Shown piece after piece: positions 1 to 10,286 of a DNA stretch of 64,000 nucleotides. Every line of letters begins with the position of its first letter. The stretch's first letter is position 1. Made by a program: the position numbers and the translations under genes. The stretch comes from Astropecten irregularis (taxonomy: Eukaryota > Echinodermata > Asteroidea > Paxillosida > Astropectinidae), in the NCBI GenBank assembly GCA_963971285.1, contig OZ020245.1, positions 20,846,983-20,910,982 of the forward strand, written 5' to 3'. The notes beneath the pieces were generated by a model, which was not told where the DNA came from, did no database searches, and worked only from the letters and a program-made list of their open reading frames with translations.

Positions 1-111
1 GACCCCCCACCAAGATCAATCATCCAATCACCTTAAGAGATACAGAGAGATAATTCAGTATGTTTGGATTCTGTTGTTGAAGTGACTTGAGTCACTGACT
101 GGACTCCAGTT

Positions 112-240
112 GCAATGGGAGACTTTGGAGAACTGGTCTTCAAGTCAACAGCACACACGCAAAACAACGCGCGTATGCTCACAATTGCGTGCGTATGCGC
201 TGTTGACTTGAAGACCGGTTCTCCAAAGTCTCCCATTTGC
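112..240. mobile_element. Near-perfect 41-bp inverted repeat (hairpin element)
   Basis: Arms at 112-152 and 199-240 are reverse complements with one substitution and one extra T. The 46-bp centre is itself rich in GCGCGTATGC and GCGTATGCGC, so the whole block can fold back. No other copy was seen in the window. It is most likely a MITE or a foldback remnant; ORFs read across it are artefacts of the palindrome. Confidence 0.7.
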
Positions 241-406
241 GTTACTTTGCCAAGTTGTAAGTCTGATATAAATTGTTGACAGTTTTTACATAAAAAAAAT
301 CATTGGCCCCATTTTACAGACACTTTTTTAAGTGATGTCCTTACACTTGGAAAACAACAACTTGGCAATGGCAGGAGTAAAAAGTTCATGAAACGGTGAG
401 AATATA

Positions 407-526
407 GGGCCTGTTTGTTTAAAGCACAAAATCACGAATCCTGCGGATCTGGATCCCATTTTAGCGTACCCTGCATAGGACGTGGATCTCCAAATCTGGG
501 ATCCCATGCGTTAAACAAACAGGCCC
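407..526. mobile_element. MITE, GGGCCTGTTTG family, copy 1
   Basis: This 120-bp element has 15-bp terminal inverted repeats, GGGCCTGTTTGTTTA and its complement. It is closely matched over its full length by the copy at 43767-43887 and shares ends with 10163-10286. It is flanked by ATA on both sides, compatible with a short TA or ATA target duplication. It has no coding capacity and must depend on a transposase supplied elsewhere. Confidence 0.85.
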
Positions 527-1262
527 ATAGTGTACAGGTTGAGGCAATGTGATTTACCTTTTATATCGTCATTCATAACTTAATTATCTGTGAGTATACT
601 TCATCATTGTTTTGCCTTCAAGATGATGTAATGACCTTATTTGCAAGAGGTGTTTTCCCCTGGCCTTCCCCGATAATTATAGCCTGTTGCTGTAAATATT
701 GTAATTAAATCCTTCCAGATTTATTCACCCAGGTAGAAACACAATCCCTAATCAGATAACAAACTCTGTAATCAGAGGAAAAATGTACAGTCTTAGCGAA
801 AATCAGTAGAGGATCAGTTTAACAAAGGCAGTTAACTTTGGTTTAAATTTTGCTGGGTAGCTGAAGTGTATGTCCAGGGAAGAGCATTCCATGCTTATCC
901 AAAATGTGCTCCTGATTCCTACATGCCAAGTGGATTGGTGACCAGTGATTATCAAGGACTCAATCTCTTGGCAGGGGGTATCTCTTTGGCATATGATGCT
1001 CAGCAGTTGGGTCAATATTAAGCATTGGATAAAAGATTGGATAAAAGGAAGGAAAGCAAATACTGACTGGAGCTGATCAAATACACGTTTGTGAATCAAA
1101 CGATCTTCAACGATTATAACAGCAGTATCGTGTGGTGTGCAGAGTTTATGGCTGCTTGGACTGGCTCAGAGGCAGCATATGCCTCAGTTAGTACCTTGTG
1201 TTCAGTGGCCTTAACTCAGCCTTGGATTTGTAGCCTTCTCCAGAATTAAGCTTCCATAAAGA
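527..1262. other. No gene or repeat recognised
   Basis: AT-rich sequence with short ORFs only. I found no tandem repeat, no second copy in the window, and no exon with convincing splice sites. Confidence 0.5.
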
Positions 1263-1467
1263 AATAGTGCTCCACACTTGCGCTAAAAATAGCAGGCTAA
1301 ACACCGGATCTCAGACAAACATTGCAACCATGCAAACGTGTGTTGGTTGTGTTTGTGTGCATGCATGTGCATGCATGAAAAGTTTGTCTGACATCCGGGG
1401 AATTGTGTACATGCGCGCGCTGTAGTGGCCAAACCACTCGTGTGATGTCATTGTGCGGAGCACTATT
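1263..1467. mobile_element. Terminal-inverted-repeat element, single copy
   Basis: The ends AATAGTGCTCC and GGAGCACTATT are perfect inverted repeats. Further in, CCGGATCTCAGACAAAC and its diverged complement GTTTGTCTGACATCCGG form a second pair. The centre contains alternating GCATGCATGTGCATGCATG. The structure is that of a roughly 205-bp MITE; the superfamily is unknown. Confidence 0.65.
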
Positions 1468-1719
1468 GAACCTGCTTATGCCAAGAGCGGTCATGCTATT
1501 TCACTTGAGTTATGATCTGAGATGATACTGATGTGGGATGACATTCCCTGTCTCAGGTCATGGAGGTATTTCTACCTCCAAGCTCAGGTTCAAAGGAAGA
1601 CTGTGTCTAGATTGATGGGCTTGTGTCCGTCTAGTGGAGCTTCTTCTCTGAGTCCTCTCTCTTCCTACCATGTTTTGGACTTTTTTGGCTGTAGTATTGG
1701 GTGTTTGTTTTGACATTGG

Positions 1720-1902
1720 GGCTGCGTTCGAGCGGTTACTCCCGGTAACACGAGTGTGATGCGCGCGCAATACTCTCCGGTGCAGGAGTATACTCCTCGA
1801 CACTGGAGAGTATACTCTCGCTGACCCGAGTGTCGTACTTCGGCCGTTCGAGCGCTCAGGAGTATACTCGTGTTAACAGGAGTAGCTAGCTCAAACGCAG
1901 CC
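1720..1902 (+). mobile_element. 183-bp MITE, GGCTGCGTTCGAGCG family, copy 1
   Basis: The terminal repeats are GGCTGCGTTCGAGCG and a diverged complement. The interior holds several GGAGTATACTCC-type palindromes. It is flanked by TGG on both sides, suggesting a 3-bp target duplication. The copy at 4909-5091 is the same length and highly similar but in the opposite orientation. CpG density is higher than in the flanks. It is non-coding. Confidence 0.88.
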
Positions 1903-1943
1903 TGGGATGCTACCCTTGAAATGATTTCTCGGTGTCAGTCCTA

Positions 1944-2090
1944 GGGCCGATTTCATGAAGCTCTGCGACGTGCCGCAACTCGATTTGCGACACGTTGTGG
2001 CTGCGACACGTCGCATCCATGCGATGAGTCAATAGAGTATGGATGCGTCTTAACTCTGAGACGCGTCATAAGTTTTATGAAATCGGCCCC
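1944..2090. mobile_element. MITE with GGGCCGATTTCAT ends
   Basis: The ends GGGCCGATTTCAT and ATGAAATCGGCCC are perfect inverted repeats; the centre has GCGACACGT-type repeats. The termini resemble those of family A (GGGGCCAATTTCAT) although the interiors are unrelated, which suggests mobilisation by related transposases. Confidence 0.82.
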
Positions 2091-2414
2091 TGGTATTGTC
2101 CCTGATGTGCATGAATGAGTCTAGCAGTGGTTCACAACATCATTAACCCTGTAAGTGCTTCACCAACATGCCCCGCAGCTGCCTGAGCTCATGTACGTTC
2201 TCTCGAGTTTAATTTTGGTCTTTCCAGTTGACGTTCTGTCCACCTGCATAAAGACTGACAAGTGGGGAACTGACAAGCTTTGTGAAGGCTTCCTGTTACT
2301 GCCTAGTCTGTCAGTGTGTCAGGTTCCTTTGCAATGCTACATCTCCAGATTGATATTGACAGCATCTTCTTAACTGGAATTCAGACACAGCAACTTAGGC
2401 TTACCTGATAATCA

Positions 2415-2660
2415 GGGGCCAATTTCATGAAGCTGCTAAGCACAAACAATTGTTTAGCACAAAAATGTCTTGGCCAATCAACCCCAATTGCAATCACCAT
2501 TACAAATTCCATTTGATATTCATGGTCAGCGAACAACAGACACAAGAACAAGTGATACACAACACATGGAAATTTGGTTGTTAATCCTGTTTTTATTAAG
2601 ACAGAAATCTCATGGTTAGCACATTTTTGAGCTAAGCAGGGCCGGCGTGAAATTGGGCCC
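2415..2660 (+). mobile_element. Family A MITE, copy 1
   Basis: The terminal repeats are GGGGCCAATTTCAT and a slightly decayed complement, with subterminal GCTAAGCAC/GTGCTAAGC repeats. Further copies lie near 13.0, 24.2, 40.3, 47.4 and 52.4 kb, with a fragment at 60.8 kb. Elements are 230-246 bp. I define + as the orientation with CCATTTGATATTCATGGTCA in the middle. Non-coding. Confidence 0.9.
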
Positions 2661-3035
2661 AGATCGTGAACGCTTGGCACTTAAAATCTCTGCTACATTT
2701 TGTATGTTGATTTGTTTATATTCTTTTATTTATATGCAAAATGATTAACTGTCTTAAAGAAGATTAACATTCTAAGGAGACGTGACTTGCCAAAATGTTT
2801 TGTCCAGGGAGACAGATATCTCTTTCTAAGTTGATTCACCATTACCTGTTTCAATACAGGATCAGTGCTTGAATTTCATGAAAAAAAGCTCAGGTCTAGT
2901 CACTGAAGCATTTTAAGTAGGGTTTGAAGTTTTGCATGGTGGAGCGACTAGAATGAGTAAGACTTGCGGTGACACCATGTATAAAATCTCTTTTTGGAAG
3001 ATGTGTGGTCCTGAAAAGGACCAATGAGAGTGGAT
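2661..3035. other. No gene recognised
   Basis: AT-rich sequence. The stretch near 2890-2935 contains a CAGGTCTAGT motif that recurs inverted near 3090-3120, so it may be the margin of the retroelement fragment described next. Confidence 0.4.
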
Positions 3036-3077
3036 TCTTGACGTTTCGACTAGTGTGCTCTAGTCGTCCTCAGGAGA
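3036..3077 (-). ncRNA. Hammerhead-ribozyme-like motif of a retroelement remnant
   Basis: On the minus strand the sequence reads CTGAGGA, one extra C, a 6-bp stem GACTAG/CTAGTC with loop AGCACA, then GAAACGTC. This is close to the hammerhead core (CUGANGA, stem II, GAAA, short stem III, UH), a motif known from Penelope-like elements and retrozymes. The extra nucleotide before stem II departs from the canonical core, so self-cleavage is uncertain. CTAGACCTG repeats at 3090-3120 flank it. Confidence 0.5.
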
Positions 3078-4660
3078 GAGAAGCATTTTACTAGACCTGA
3101 ACTATTTTCACTAGACCTGTGGCATAAAAACAGTAATTATATGCAATATCACAGTTGTGTTACTTTGTGTCACAGATATGTCAAGTTGATTGTATGTAAT
3201 AAAGCCACAAAATAAATATTTTAGGCAACATTTATGATGTTAATTGTGCAAGGAAAATTAAATCACTTGACAGCCGGACTAGTGCAGTACACATTTTACA
3301 AGACCGACACTGAAATCACTAGACTCGGTCCACATTGTAGTGGATATTTCAAGCCCTTAGGATTCTACTGTTGCATATATGTACTTGGGCGCCTTAACTA
3401 TTGTTTTGGGCACGGAGCTCTGTGGTATGGTATAGGGTTAGGATGAAGTACTTTAATTAAGGAAAGTCTCCTTACAATGCATTATGGTCGACAAGAGACT
3501 AACATACTTGAATGGTCTCGATCTCCCTAGCATTTCTCTTTAAGGTGGTATTCATTTGAGCTAAACTTTTGAATGCACCTTGAAGGGTAGGGTACAAGAG
3601 CACCAAGATTGAACTTGTCATTTATCAATGGACACAAACCCAAAACATGATAACATGAAGTTGTTTTTTACATGGACCAATCACCAATTGAAGCCGCATG
3701 TTTGTTATCCCGTGATACAACAACCTTTACCCCATCCAAATTGACTTCTTAATTAATTCAAACAAACAAAACTGCCTCTGTAAATGATAGTGGAGATGGC
3801 AATGACCGATATACCTTGGCTGTTTTTCAATAGTCATTCAGACATCCCATTGAACAACATTATGTACTGCCACAAAAAAAAGCAAAAAGCAGATCGGGCA
3901 GAAGAACTGGGTGTTTACTTTGCAGTGTCTGGTGTTGGGTAACCTTCAAGTGCGCTGAGCAAACTGAGTTCCGGTTGTAAACACTTCAACTGGTTGACGT
4001 TGTTTTTTGGTTTTTATCTCTTCAAAAATCATCTGATCATTGCCTCTTTTATCGAGAAGAGAAACAGTTCCGAAGTACAGCCCTATTTTATTTATTGCAC
4101 CATTGAAAAGAAATCAAATAGGTCAGTCGTCTTTTGCAATCCTAGTGGTGGAGTGGTTTGTATAGTCGGATACCTCATGTAGGCGTTGCATGCTTCACCA
4201 TGTGCATTGTGATTGGGTACAAGTCTTGCATGTTTACTTAAAATACTATAGCACTTGTTGAAGACATGTGGCTTTTTCTTTTTTGCTTCTACTTTTGGAG
4301 GCTTTTGCAACTTGTTTTTGTTGTAAATATGATTGCGGCGAGTTTTGGAGAGTTTTCCATGGTCCTTTCATTCACACAATTACTTTGTTTGACGGAATTC
4401 AAGATTTACAGTCAAATCCACCCGTGCCATTTTCTGAATGTATTTGTTCTTCACCACCTATTTTTTTTTTGGAAGTGGGTCGTAAGCATCTACACTTGCA
4501 AACCTTGACGCAGGGCCCTAGAAAATTTGTGAAAAGTTTTGTGACTTTTGTGTCGCTCAGGCTTGGTATCTTTTGACAGTTCGGTTGCAGACCGACTGAA
4601 ACAGAATGAAATATGTTCTGACTACTGCAACAATGTGTTATCAGCCATGGTTTGGACATA
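3078..4660. other. No gene recognised
   Basis: AT-rich, with ORFs up to 102 codons in overlapping frames near 4266-4576 that show no recognisable motif and no splice context. Probably intergenic or intronic. Confidence 0.45.
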
Positions 4661-4690
4661 AGATATAGATATAGATATAGATATAGATAG
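4661..4690. repeat. (AGATAT)n microsatellite, possible LINE 3' end
   Basis: About five copies of the hexamer AGATAT. Read on the minus strand, AATAAA sits immediately upstream of the repeat. That arrangement, a polyadenylation signal followed by a short tandem repeat tail, is typical of 3' ends of some LINE families. The 4691-4908 sequence could be a 5'-truncated LINE tail on the minus strand, but no coding remnant is visible. Confidence 0.6.
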
Positions 4691-4908
4691 TTTATTCATT
4701 ATGAATTCATTAAAATAAAAACATGAAATTTGTTTTCCCTATGTACATGGTAAAACATTATAAATAAGACTAAGAACACTTAAAAAGGTGCGCCACTTTA
4801 CAAAGACATCCACAAGTACACTAAAACTTAATGATCTTAAATAATATTATAAATAAATAAGGTAAATATAAAGTGACCTAAAACCCTAAACACATGACTA
4901 AAATATAG

Positions 4909-5091
4909 GGCTGCGTTCGAGCGAGCTACTCGTGTTAACACGAGTATACTCCTGAGCGCTCGAACGGCCGGAGTACGACACTCGGGTCAGCGAGAGTATA
5001 CTCTCCAGCGTTGGGGAGTATACTCCTGCACCGGAGAGTATTGCGCGCGCATCACACTCGTGTTACCGGGAGTAACCGCTCGAACGCAGCC
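4909..5091 (-). mobile_element. 183-bp MITE, GGCTGCGTTCGAGCG family, copy 2
   Basis: This is the reverse-oriented partner of 1720-1902 and has exactly the same length. Terminal repeats are GGCTGCGTTCGAGCG and CGCTCGAACGCAGCC. The inner palindromes around GGAGTATACTCC are retained. Flanks TAG and AAG do not give a clean target duplication. Confidence 0.88.
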
Positions 5092-5376
5092 AAGGAGTCA
5101 ATCATAATTACTAGTAGTATGACCACATATTTTGATAGAGAGCTTTCGGATGCATAGTGCACACGCATACATTTATTGGTATACTAATATGTTATCCGTT
5201 TTGACTGACGTGTAGTGCAGTCACTATCCGTATTGATAGTACGTTTTAATAACTTGAGAGTAAACGAGTAAAAGTCACTGGACACTGGTACAGACTGATG
5301 ACATCACAGCTGCGTTCTGCTAACCGTGCGCCATCAAAACCTCCCTTTCGGTTGCTGAAACCCCTCTTAGTCCTGT

Positions 5377-5523
5377 GGTCGATTTCACGAAGCCCTGTGA
5401 TCGATCGTAACTCGAGTTACGAAGGATAACTCATTCTATCCAACGACTTCTATGTGGGGCTGTAATGCATCGTAAGTCCTATGATTGATAGTAAGTTACA
5501 AGGAGTTTGGTGATATTGACCCC
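5377..5523. mobile_element. Diverged MITE, GTCGATTTCAC family
   Basis: It begins GTCGATTTCACGAAGCCCT, contains TCGATCGTAACTCGAG, and ends with a decayed complement. The same order of motifs occurs at 39088-39213. The termini again resemble those of family A. Confidence 0.6.
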
Positions 5524-6540
5524 TGGTACCACAAGGAAAAAGTCAAATTTGACTCTTACAGTACCGACGATAACAATTGTTTGAACTCCATCACAGCGGT
5601 GTAAAATGCAATCCCAATTTCAATCGAATTTGTACGGTGCAACCCCCCGCCTCTCATACACCTCTCCGCCCACAAGTCCCCTCCCCATCATTGCCATCAT
5701 CAACCCGATAACTATCTCAGCAATCTCTAATAGCTAGAAATCCCACAGACACAAGCTGGACTTTGCTTTGTTCTAATCTCAGGATAGTCATTGTGGTTCC
5801 ATTCATTGGGGTCTCTTCTGCAAATATACCAAGTCGCAATAACAACTGACAGCCTGCGAATCTACAATATCATCGGCCCCTCGCCGATCCACGCACCATG
5901 CAACAACATCTCTCATGATCAGGTGCAACAAGTGGGAAACTTTGATCAGCAATTGACTCTGTGTAAATCACCAGCTATACCCAACCAGGAGATCTAGACA
6001 GGCTCTAGAGAAGGGCTTCAAACTTTGTTTATGTTCAGGTCTTTCTGGAATGGGAGGGCCGGCTTTTGAGCAGTTCGTCTTGTTTTTATTTCCTTTCCCC
6101 CTACAGCCAATGTTAATATTTATGATTTCATAAAGTAAACACTCAGCCCTCTAGTAGGGCCCCCCTTTTCACAGTGTTTGTTTGTGTGTGTGCATTGTCA
6201 TGCATTGTAAAGATTAAGAAGTGAACGGTAAAAAAAAAAATATATCACCACCTGTGCCACCACCATTCTATAGATATATTTGGGAACCGTCCTTTCTAAA
6301 GAATTCAAGACTTTGTGTTTGCTGTGTTTTGGTTTTTTGTCCTTTTTTTTCTAGAAATACAGGGAAAATTGTGTGTTTGTTATTGGGAAACTTTTTGGGA
6401 AGTAGAATGAACTGATGGGATAAAGAAGTAAGTAGGGTGGGGATTCCAAAAGAAATGACACCAATTGGCCGTGTCATCTTTGGAAACTGGGAAAGTGAGG
6501 GTCATTTTTAAGTTTAAGGGGGCAATAGGTGATGTCTTAT
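5524..6540. other. No gene recognised
   Basis: Contains a pyrimidine-rich stretch near 5640-5700 and a TG-rich stretch near 6178-6200. The short ORFs look random. Confidence 0.45.
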
Positions 6541-6886
6541 TTAAAGGTAATATCATACTTTGGTTTTTGTCAAAGAAATGCAGATTCATGGGCAAAAATA
6601 TCAAGGAAGAGCTCAACAGTCATCTGTGAAAATTTCAGTCCCCTACGGTGCCCACTTCTTGAGAAAACCTTGAAAAACGGTCACAGTATTTCTTAAGTCT
6701 TTTCTCTTTTATTTTTGAGCTTTTGATCAAAAATAATCTTGGTCACTGGATTTACTCTTTTCTGGATAAATACAACATTTCAGGCATAAACGTTTTAACA
6801 GTATGTTTTTACCATCACCATCATTATACCCTGTAAGTTGTACGTAAATCTGTGAACATTTCGGTTTTGGTTTATATGGTATGATC
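6541..6886 (+). mobile_element. Family K element, 3'-truncated
   Basis: It starts TTAAAGGTAATATCATACTT and follows the K consensus: ATTCATGGGCAAAAATATCA, GGTGCCCACTT, CTGGATAAATACA, then ACCCTGTAAGTTGTACG. The right end is lost after GGTATGATCC. Complete K copies are 310-385 bp with ends TTAAAGGTAGTATCATACTT and the complement; TTAA at both borders suggests a TTAA or TA target. Confidence 0.85.
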
Positions 6887-6930
6887 CAGTTTGCTGGTAA
6901 CAACTACAGCATGTAAGCAGGAGGTCTTGA

Positions 6931-7259
6931 GGGCTTTTCACATTATCCAAAATCTCGGTTTTGGAAACAGATTGAAGCCTGAGATTTTGTTCAACCATTT
7001 TCACACTTGTTCCAACCCCGAGCCGGCCTGAATTGGAAGGCCTATAAACCGGATCGAAATCAACCCTGGTGGGGATCAGGGTTGAAAATCTCAACCCAGT
7101 TCCAAACTGCTTTTTCGCCGTGATCCGCGTTGTACTAGCCAGTTCACCAAAAACATAGTGTGAGCGTTGCGTGTCTTCGATCTGGTTCATAAACTGGTCG
7201 AACTGAACCGGGGTGGATCCGGGTTGGTTTCAACGCAAGTCGAAAAGGAGAAAATGCCC
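6931..7259 (+). mobile_element. Family M element, copy 1
   Basis: It begins GGGCTTTTCACATTATCC and AAAATCTCGG and ends GAAAAGGAGAAAATGCCC. The interior is rich in GGTTGAAA/TTTCAACC and CCGGTTC/GAACCGG pairs, so long segments fold on themselves. Related copies start at 7853, 15217 and 33598. The 131-codon minus ORF across it is a by-product of these repeats. Confidence 0.85.
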
Positions 7260-7852
7260 AGGTTCAAATCCCTGCTAAGCAAGCACATGGTTTTGTCTCA
7301 TTGGTGTTCAAAAGCTCTGAGCAAACAGTGCTAGTCATACATGTACACATTGGTGTCAATACCGGTACACATTATTAATGAATGAAAATATCTGAGTTGG
7401 GATACAAAAAAAGAATCAATTAATTTGACCTTTAAAATCATTTTAGTTCCCAATTTAGAACCACGTTTAAGTATGGTATATAGACATTCACTGTGCAGCC
7501 CAAACAGGAAATGATATGCATGTATCCCTGGGCCGAAACAAGACATTGTTATTAACACATACAGTAGGCCTATTGCTTTGAAATATGATAAAATGGTTTG
7601 CGATACCGAAAGCAGCTTCGGGTTTGTCAAAACAATGCGAGGAAGTGGGCCGGGCTTGTGGAAAGCATTGTGCGGCTATTATGCCTTTACTGACGATTCT
7701 GTAATGTAGGATTCAGTGGTCGGCAGTTTGGTCTGACCATGGCTGGTTGACACATAGCGGTTGTGCATCATCACAACTTATCGTGTCATCCAAACCCAAC
7801 CTTTAAGATTTTAATTGTAAGCCAATAATTTACACATACTGTATCCTCTTTA
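7260..7852. other. No gene recognised
   Basis: AT-rich spacer between two M copies. A 99-codon minus ORF at 7331-7630 has no recognisable motif. Confidence 0.45.
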
Positions 7853-8205
7853 GGTCTTTTCACACTATCCAAAATCTCGGGGTTGGAACTGGATCGAACC
7901 CCGAGATTTTTTCAAAACTTTTCACACTTGAACATTTTCAACCCCGAGCCAACCCAGGTAGGACGGCCTAGCCGGATTGAAATCAACCCTCGTAGAGAGC
8001 AGGGTTGAAAATCTCAACCCGGTTCCAAACTGCATTTTGCACCGTGTGTCGCGTGATCTGTGTTGAATGAGCCGGTTCACCATAAACGTAGTGTGAATGT
8101 TGCCGTCTCTTCGATCCGGTTCAAAAACTTGCCGGGCTGAACCGGGATGGATCAGGGTTGGTTTCAACACGGATCGAAAAGGAGATGAAAAGGTGTGAAA
8201 AGGCC
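7853..8205 (+). mobile_element. Family M element, copy 2
   Basis: Terminal repeat TCTTTTCACACTATCC at the left is matched by GGTGTGAAAAGGCC at the right. Internal motifs follow the order of copy 1. It abuts SINE S1 at 8206. Confidence 0.87.
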
Positions 8206-8441
8206 TTTTGAGTGATCTCCCATGTACTGTTCCTCAGGTTGCAGCATTGCTAATTTTGCACATATTTGAAATACAGTTGTATGTGAGTGATTTCACGGCT
8301 TCTAACTGTCAAACAAACAAAGATAATTGACCATTAGGGAAACTATCATAGGGCTGGAAAGCTCCGTTGGTAGAGCACCGGTCGGTATTTCGGGGGTCGC
8401 TGGTTCGAATCCTGCTCCAGTCAAATTTTTCTTGTTCACTT
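8206..8441 (+). mobile_element. tRNA-derived SINE S1, copy 1
   Basis: A tRNA-like segment at 8351-8423 has an A box (decayed to AGCTCCGTTGGTAGAGC) and a B box GGTTCGAATCC, and ends CCAGTCAA. It is followed by TTTTTCTTGTTCAC. A conserved 145-bp block lies upstream of the tRNA part and is shared with 22011-22260. It is not a functional tRNA gene: the cloverleaf is broken and the sequence recurs as dispersed copies. Confidence 0.82.
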
Positions 8442-10162
8442 TTCAATGAAAAGTAGTAATTGTATAATGAATCTGTGTTAGAACTTCCACCCCCCCACAA
8501 ACAAAAAGGGTTATCTTTCCTGCTATGCAGTTTCTCCCTTTCCATCCATGAAGATTTGATGATCATAGCTGCCACTGTAAATTTGTGCACGCTGTTTTTA
8601 TGATTTGCACATTTTTGGCAGTCACCGATGCTTTAAAACGTACTTGAAATGCACCAAGCGGTTTCAGCAGCGCCACAATGCCTCATTTCCTTATATGGTC
8701 AGTGAATAGTTTTACATTATGATAACTCCGGAGAAATATTAGTCACGTTATCAAATTTGCACTGCGATAATGGCCAGATGTGTAATATTGATTATCATGG
8801 TGATCTCGGGAAGAGAGTGGCCTGGCATATCCATGTTTTTTAGTTTCGATATCTCTCTTCGGCAAGTTGCAGAATTTCCGTACGTTAAAGGAGCAGCAGC
8901 TCTCTGCGGCTTGCCAGGAAAAGGCATTCTCAGATTGATGACTGAGCGGACTAATGTGAGATGAGAGACGTTGTGATTGTCGGCAGGCCAGTGGCAGTCA
9001 CTTTTTTCCCAGCCCCCAAATGGGAGGGTAAACCTTACCATGTGGTTAGGATTTCAGAAAAACCAGTCGCTATACCGCATTGGACTGGTTGTATGTATTC
9101 CTGTCAACTGAATTTTCCTTGTAACCAGTCTCACATGAAATACAAATTGTCATAATGGAATGCTGAGATAGATTTGTCCGGCTGGCAGGTGGATATGGGA
9201 GGGGGAGGGGAGCTAGGGTGCAAGGTTGGTGTTGTCAGGGGTTTTACGGTAGTGATTGCACAAGAAGTCGGTCCTCCTTCTTGGAAGGAAAGGTGAAAAT
9301 CAACCCAAACCTCTTTCCTGTTGCATTCCCCCTTGGCCATCTTGGTATTTCATGGGCCGTCAAAAAATTTTCCACTGGCAATATTTCAGTGAAGCAGTTG
9401 AAAAGCTGGGACCATGAAGCTTAGGCTGTGTCCAAAACAGGCTTCCAGAGCTACAGCTAGGTCTATTGTCTCTTGATGTTTTCGTGTATTTCCAGTGGAG
9501 CGAAGACCTAGACCTAGCTCTAGACAACAGATTCGGATGTATATGTAGCCATAGAGTCGAGCAAGAACGTGATTGCATAATCAGATTTAGAGTTCGGGAG
9601 TCCAAAGCAGCTGGGTAAAAAGAAATTCACTACTGTTGGAAAGTTGTACTTCCTCATCTCCTGACCTTGCCTCCCAAAATACCACCACCACAATTACCAC
9701 ACTATCAGATGGGATTTTCCAAAATAAACTCGCTCTTTCTTGCTGTTGGTTTTTTTTTTTTTAAGCGGGAAGGAACAGGTCCCTGATATATATATCAGTT
9801 GACATGATGCAGAGGAAGTTTGAGCATCCAGCATACGTGAGCCGGGGACCAATTTTCAGAAGGGGAAGGACGTATCCTGGACTTAAATTTCTTATCGCGA
9901 TTGGAGTTGACCTCTAGCTTCCAATTTTCTCTTTACTCTCTCTTGCTCTCACCATACGAGCTGTCGGAAACTCCAAATCCTGGTGAAAATTGAAGACCGC
10001 TTTCGAGTGGAAATTTTGTTGCGGTCTGAAATAGTTCATAGTCTGTGATACTGTCAACGGAGTGGGTTATTTTTTTCTCGCACCATTATGCTGCGTTTGA
10101 AAGGGAAAGAGATGGTGGTAATCATGTTAACAATTAAAACGTGAACTACATGGTTTAACATA
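8442..10162. other. No gene recognised
   Basis: Contains a G-rich run near 9195-9215, a short imperfect inverted repeat (CTAGGTCTA family) at 9455-9525 and an AT-dinucleotide run near 9785. Several overlapping ORFs of 60-96 codons on both strands have no recognisable domain. Confidence 0.45.
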
Positions 10163-10286
10163 GGGCCTGTTTGATTTAGACACAAGATCAGTGATCCTGC
10201 ACGCAAAAGCTGCTCCAAGTTGGATATGGTAAAATGGAATTCAGATCAGCAGGATCACTGATCACATGCCTGAAACAAACAGGCCC
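10163..10286. mobile_element. MITE, GGGCCTGTTTG family, diverged copy
   Basis: The terminal repeats GGGCCTGTTTG/CAAACAGGCCC match those of 407-526. The interior differs but keeps GATCAGTGATCCTGC paired with GCAGGATCACTGATC. Confidence 0.8.

Noticed and set aside
4691..4908. LINE tail on the minus strand
   Set aside because: Supported only by AATAAA beside the hexamer repeat; no reverse transcriptase remnant or second copy, so not called as a separate element.
6795..7190. 131-codon minus ORF
   Set aside because: It crosses a family M element and the truncated end of a K element.
8351..8423. tRNA gene
   Set aside because: A and B boxes are present but the cloverleaf is broken and the same sequence recurs at five other places with SINE-type flanks.
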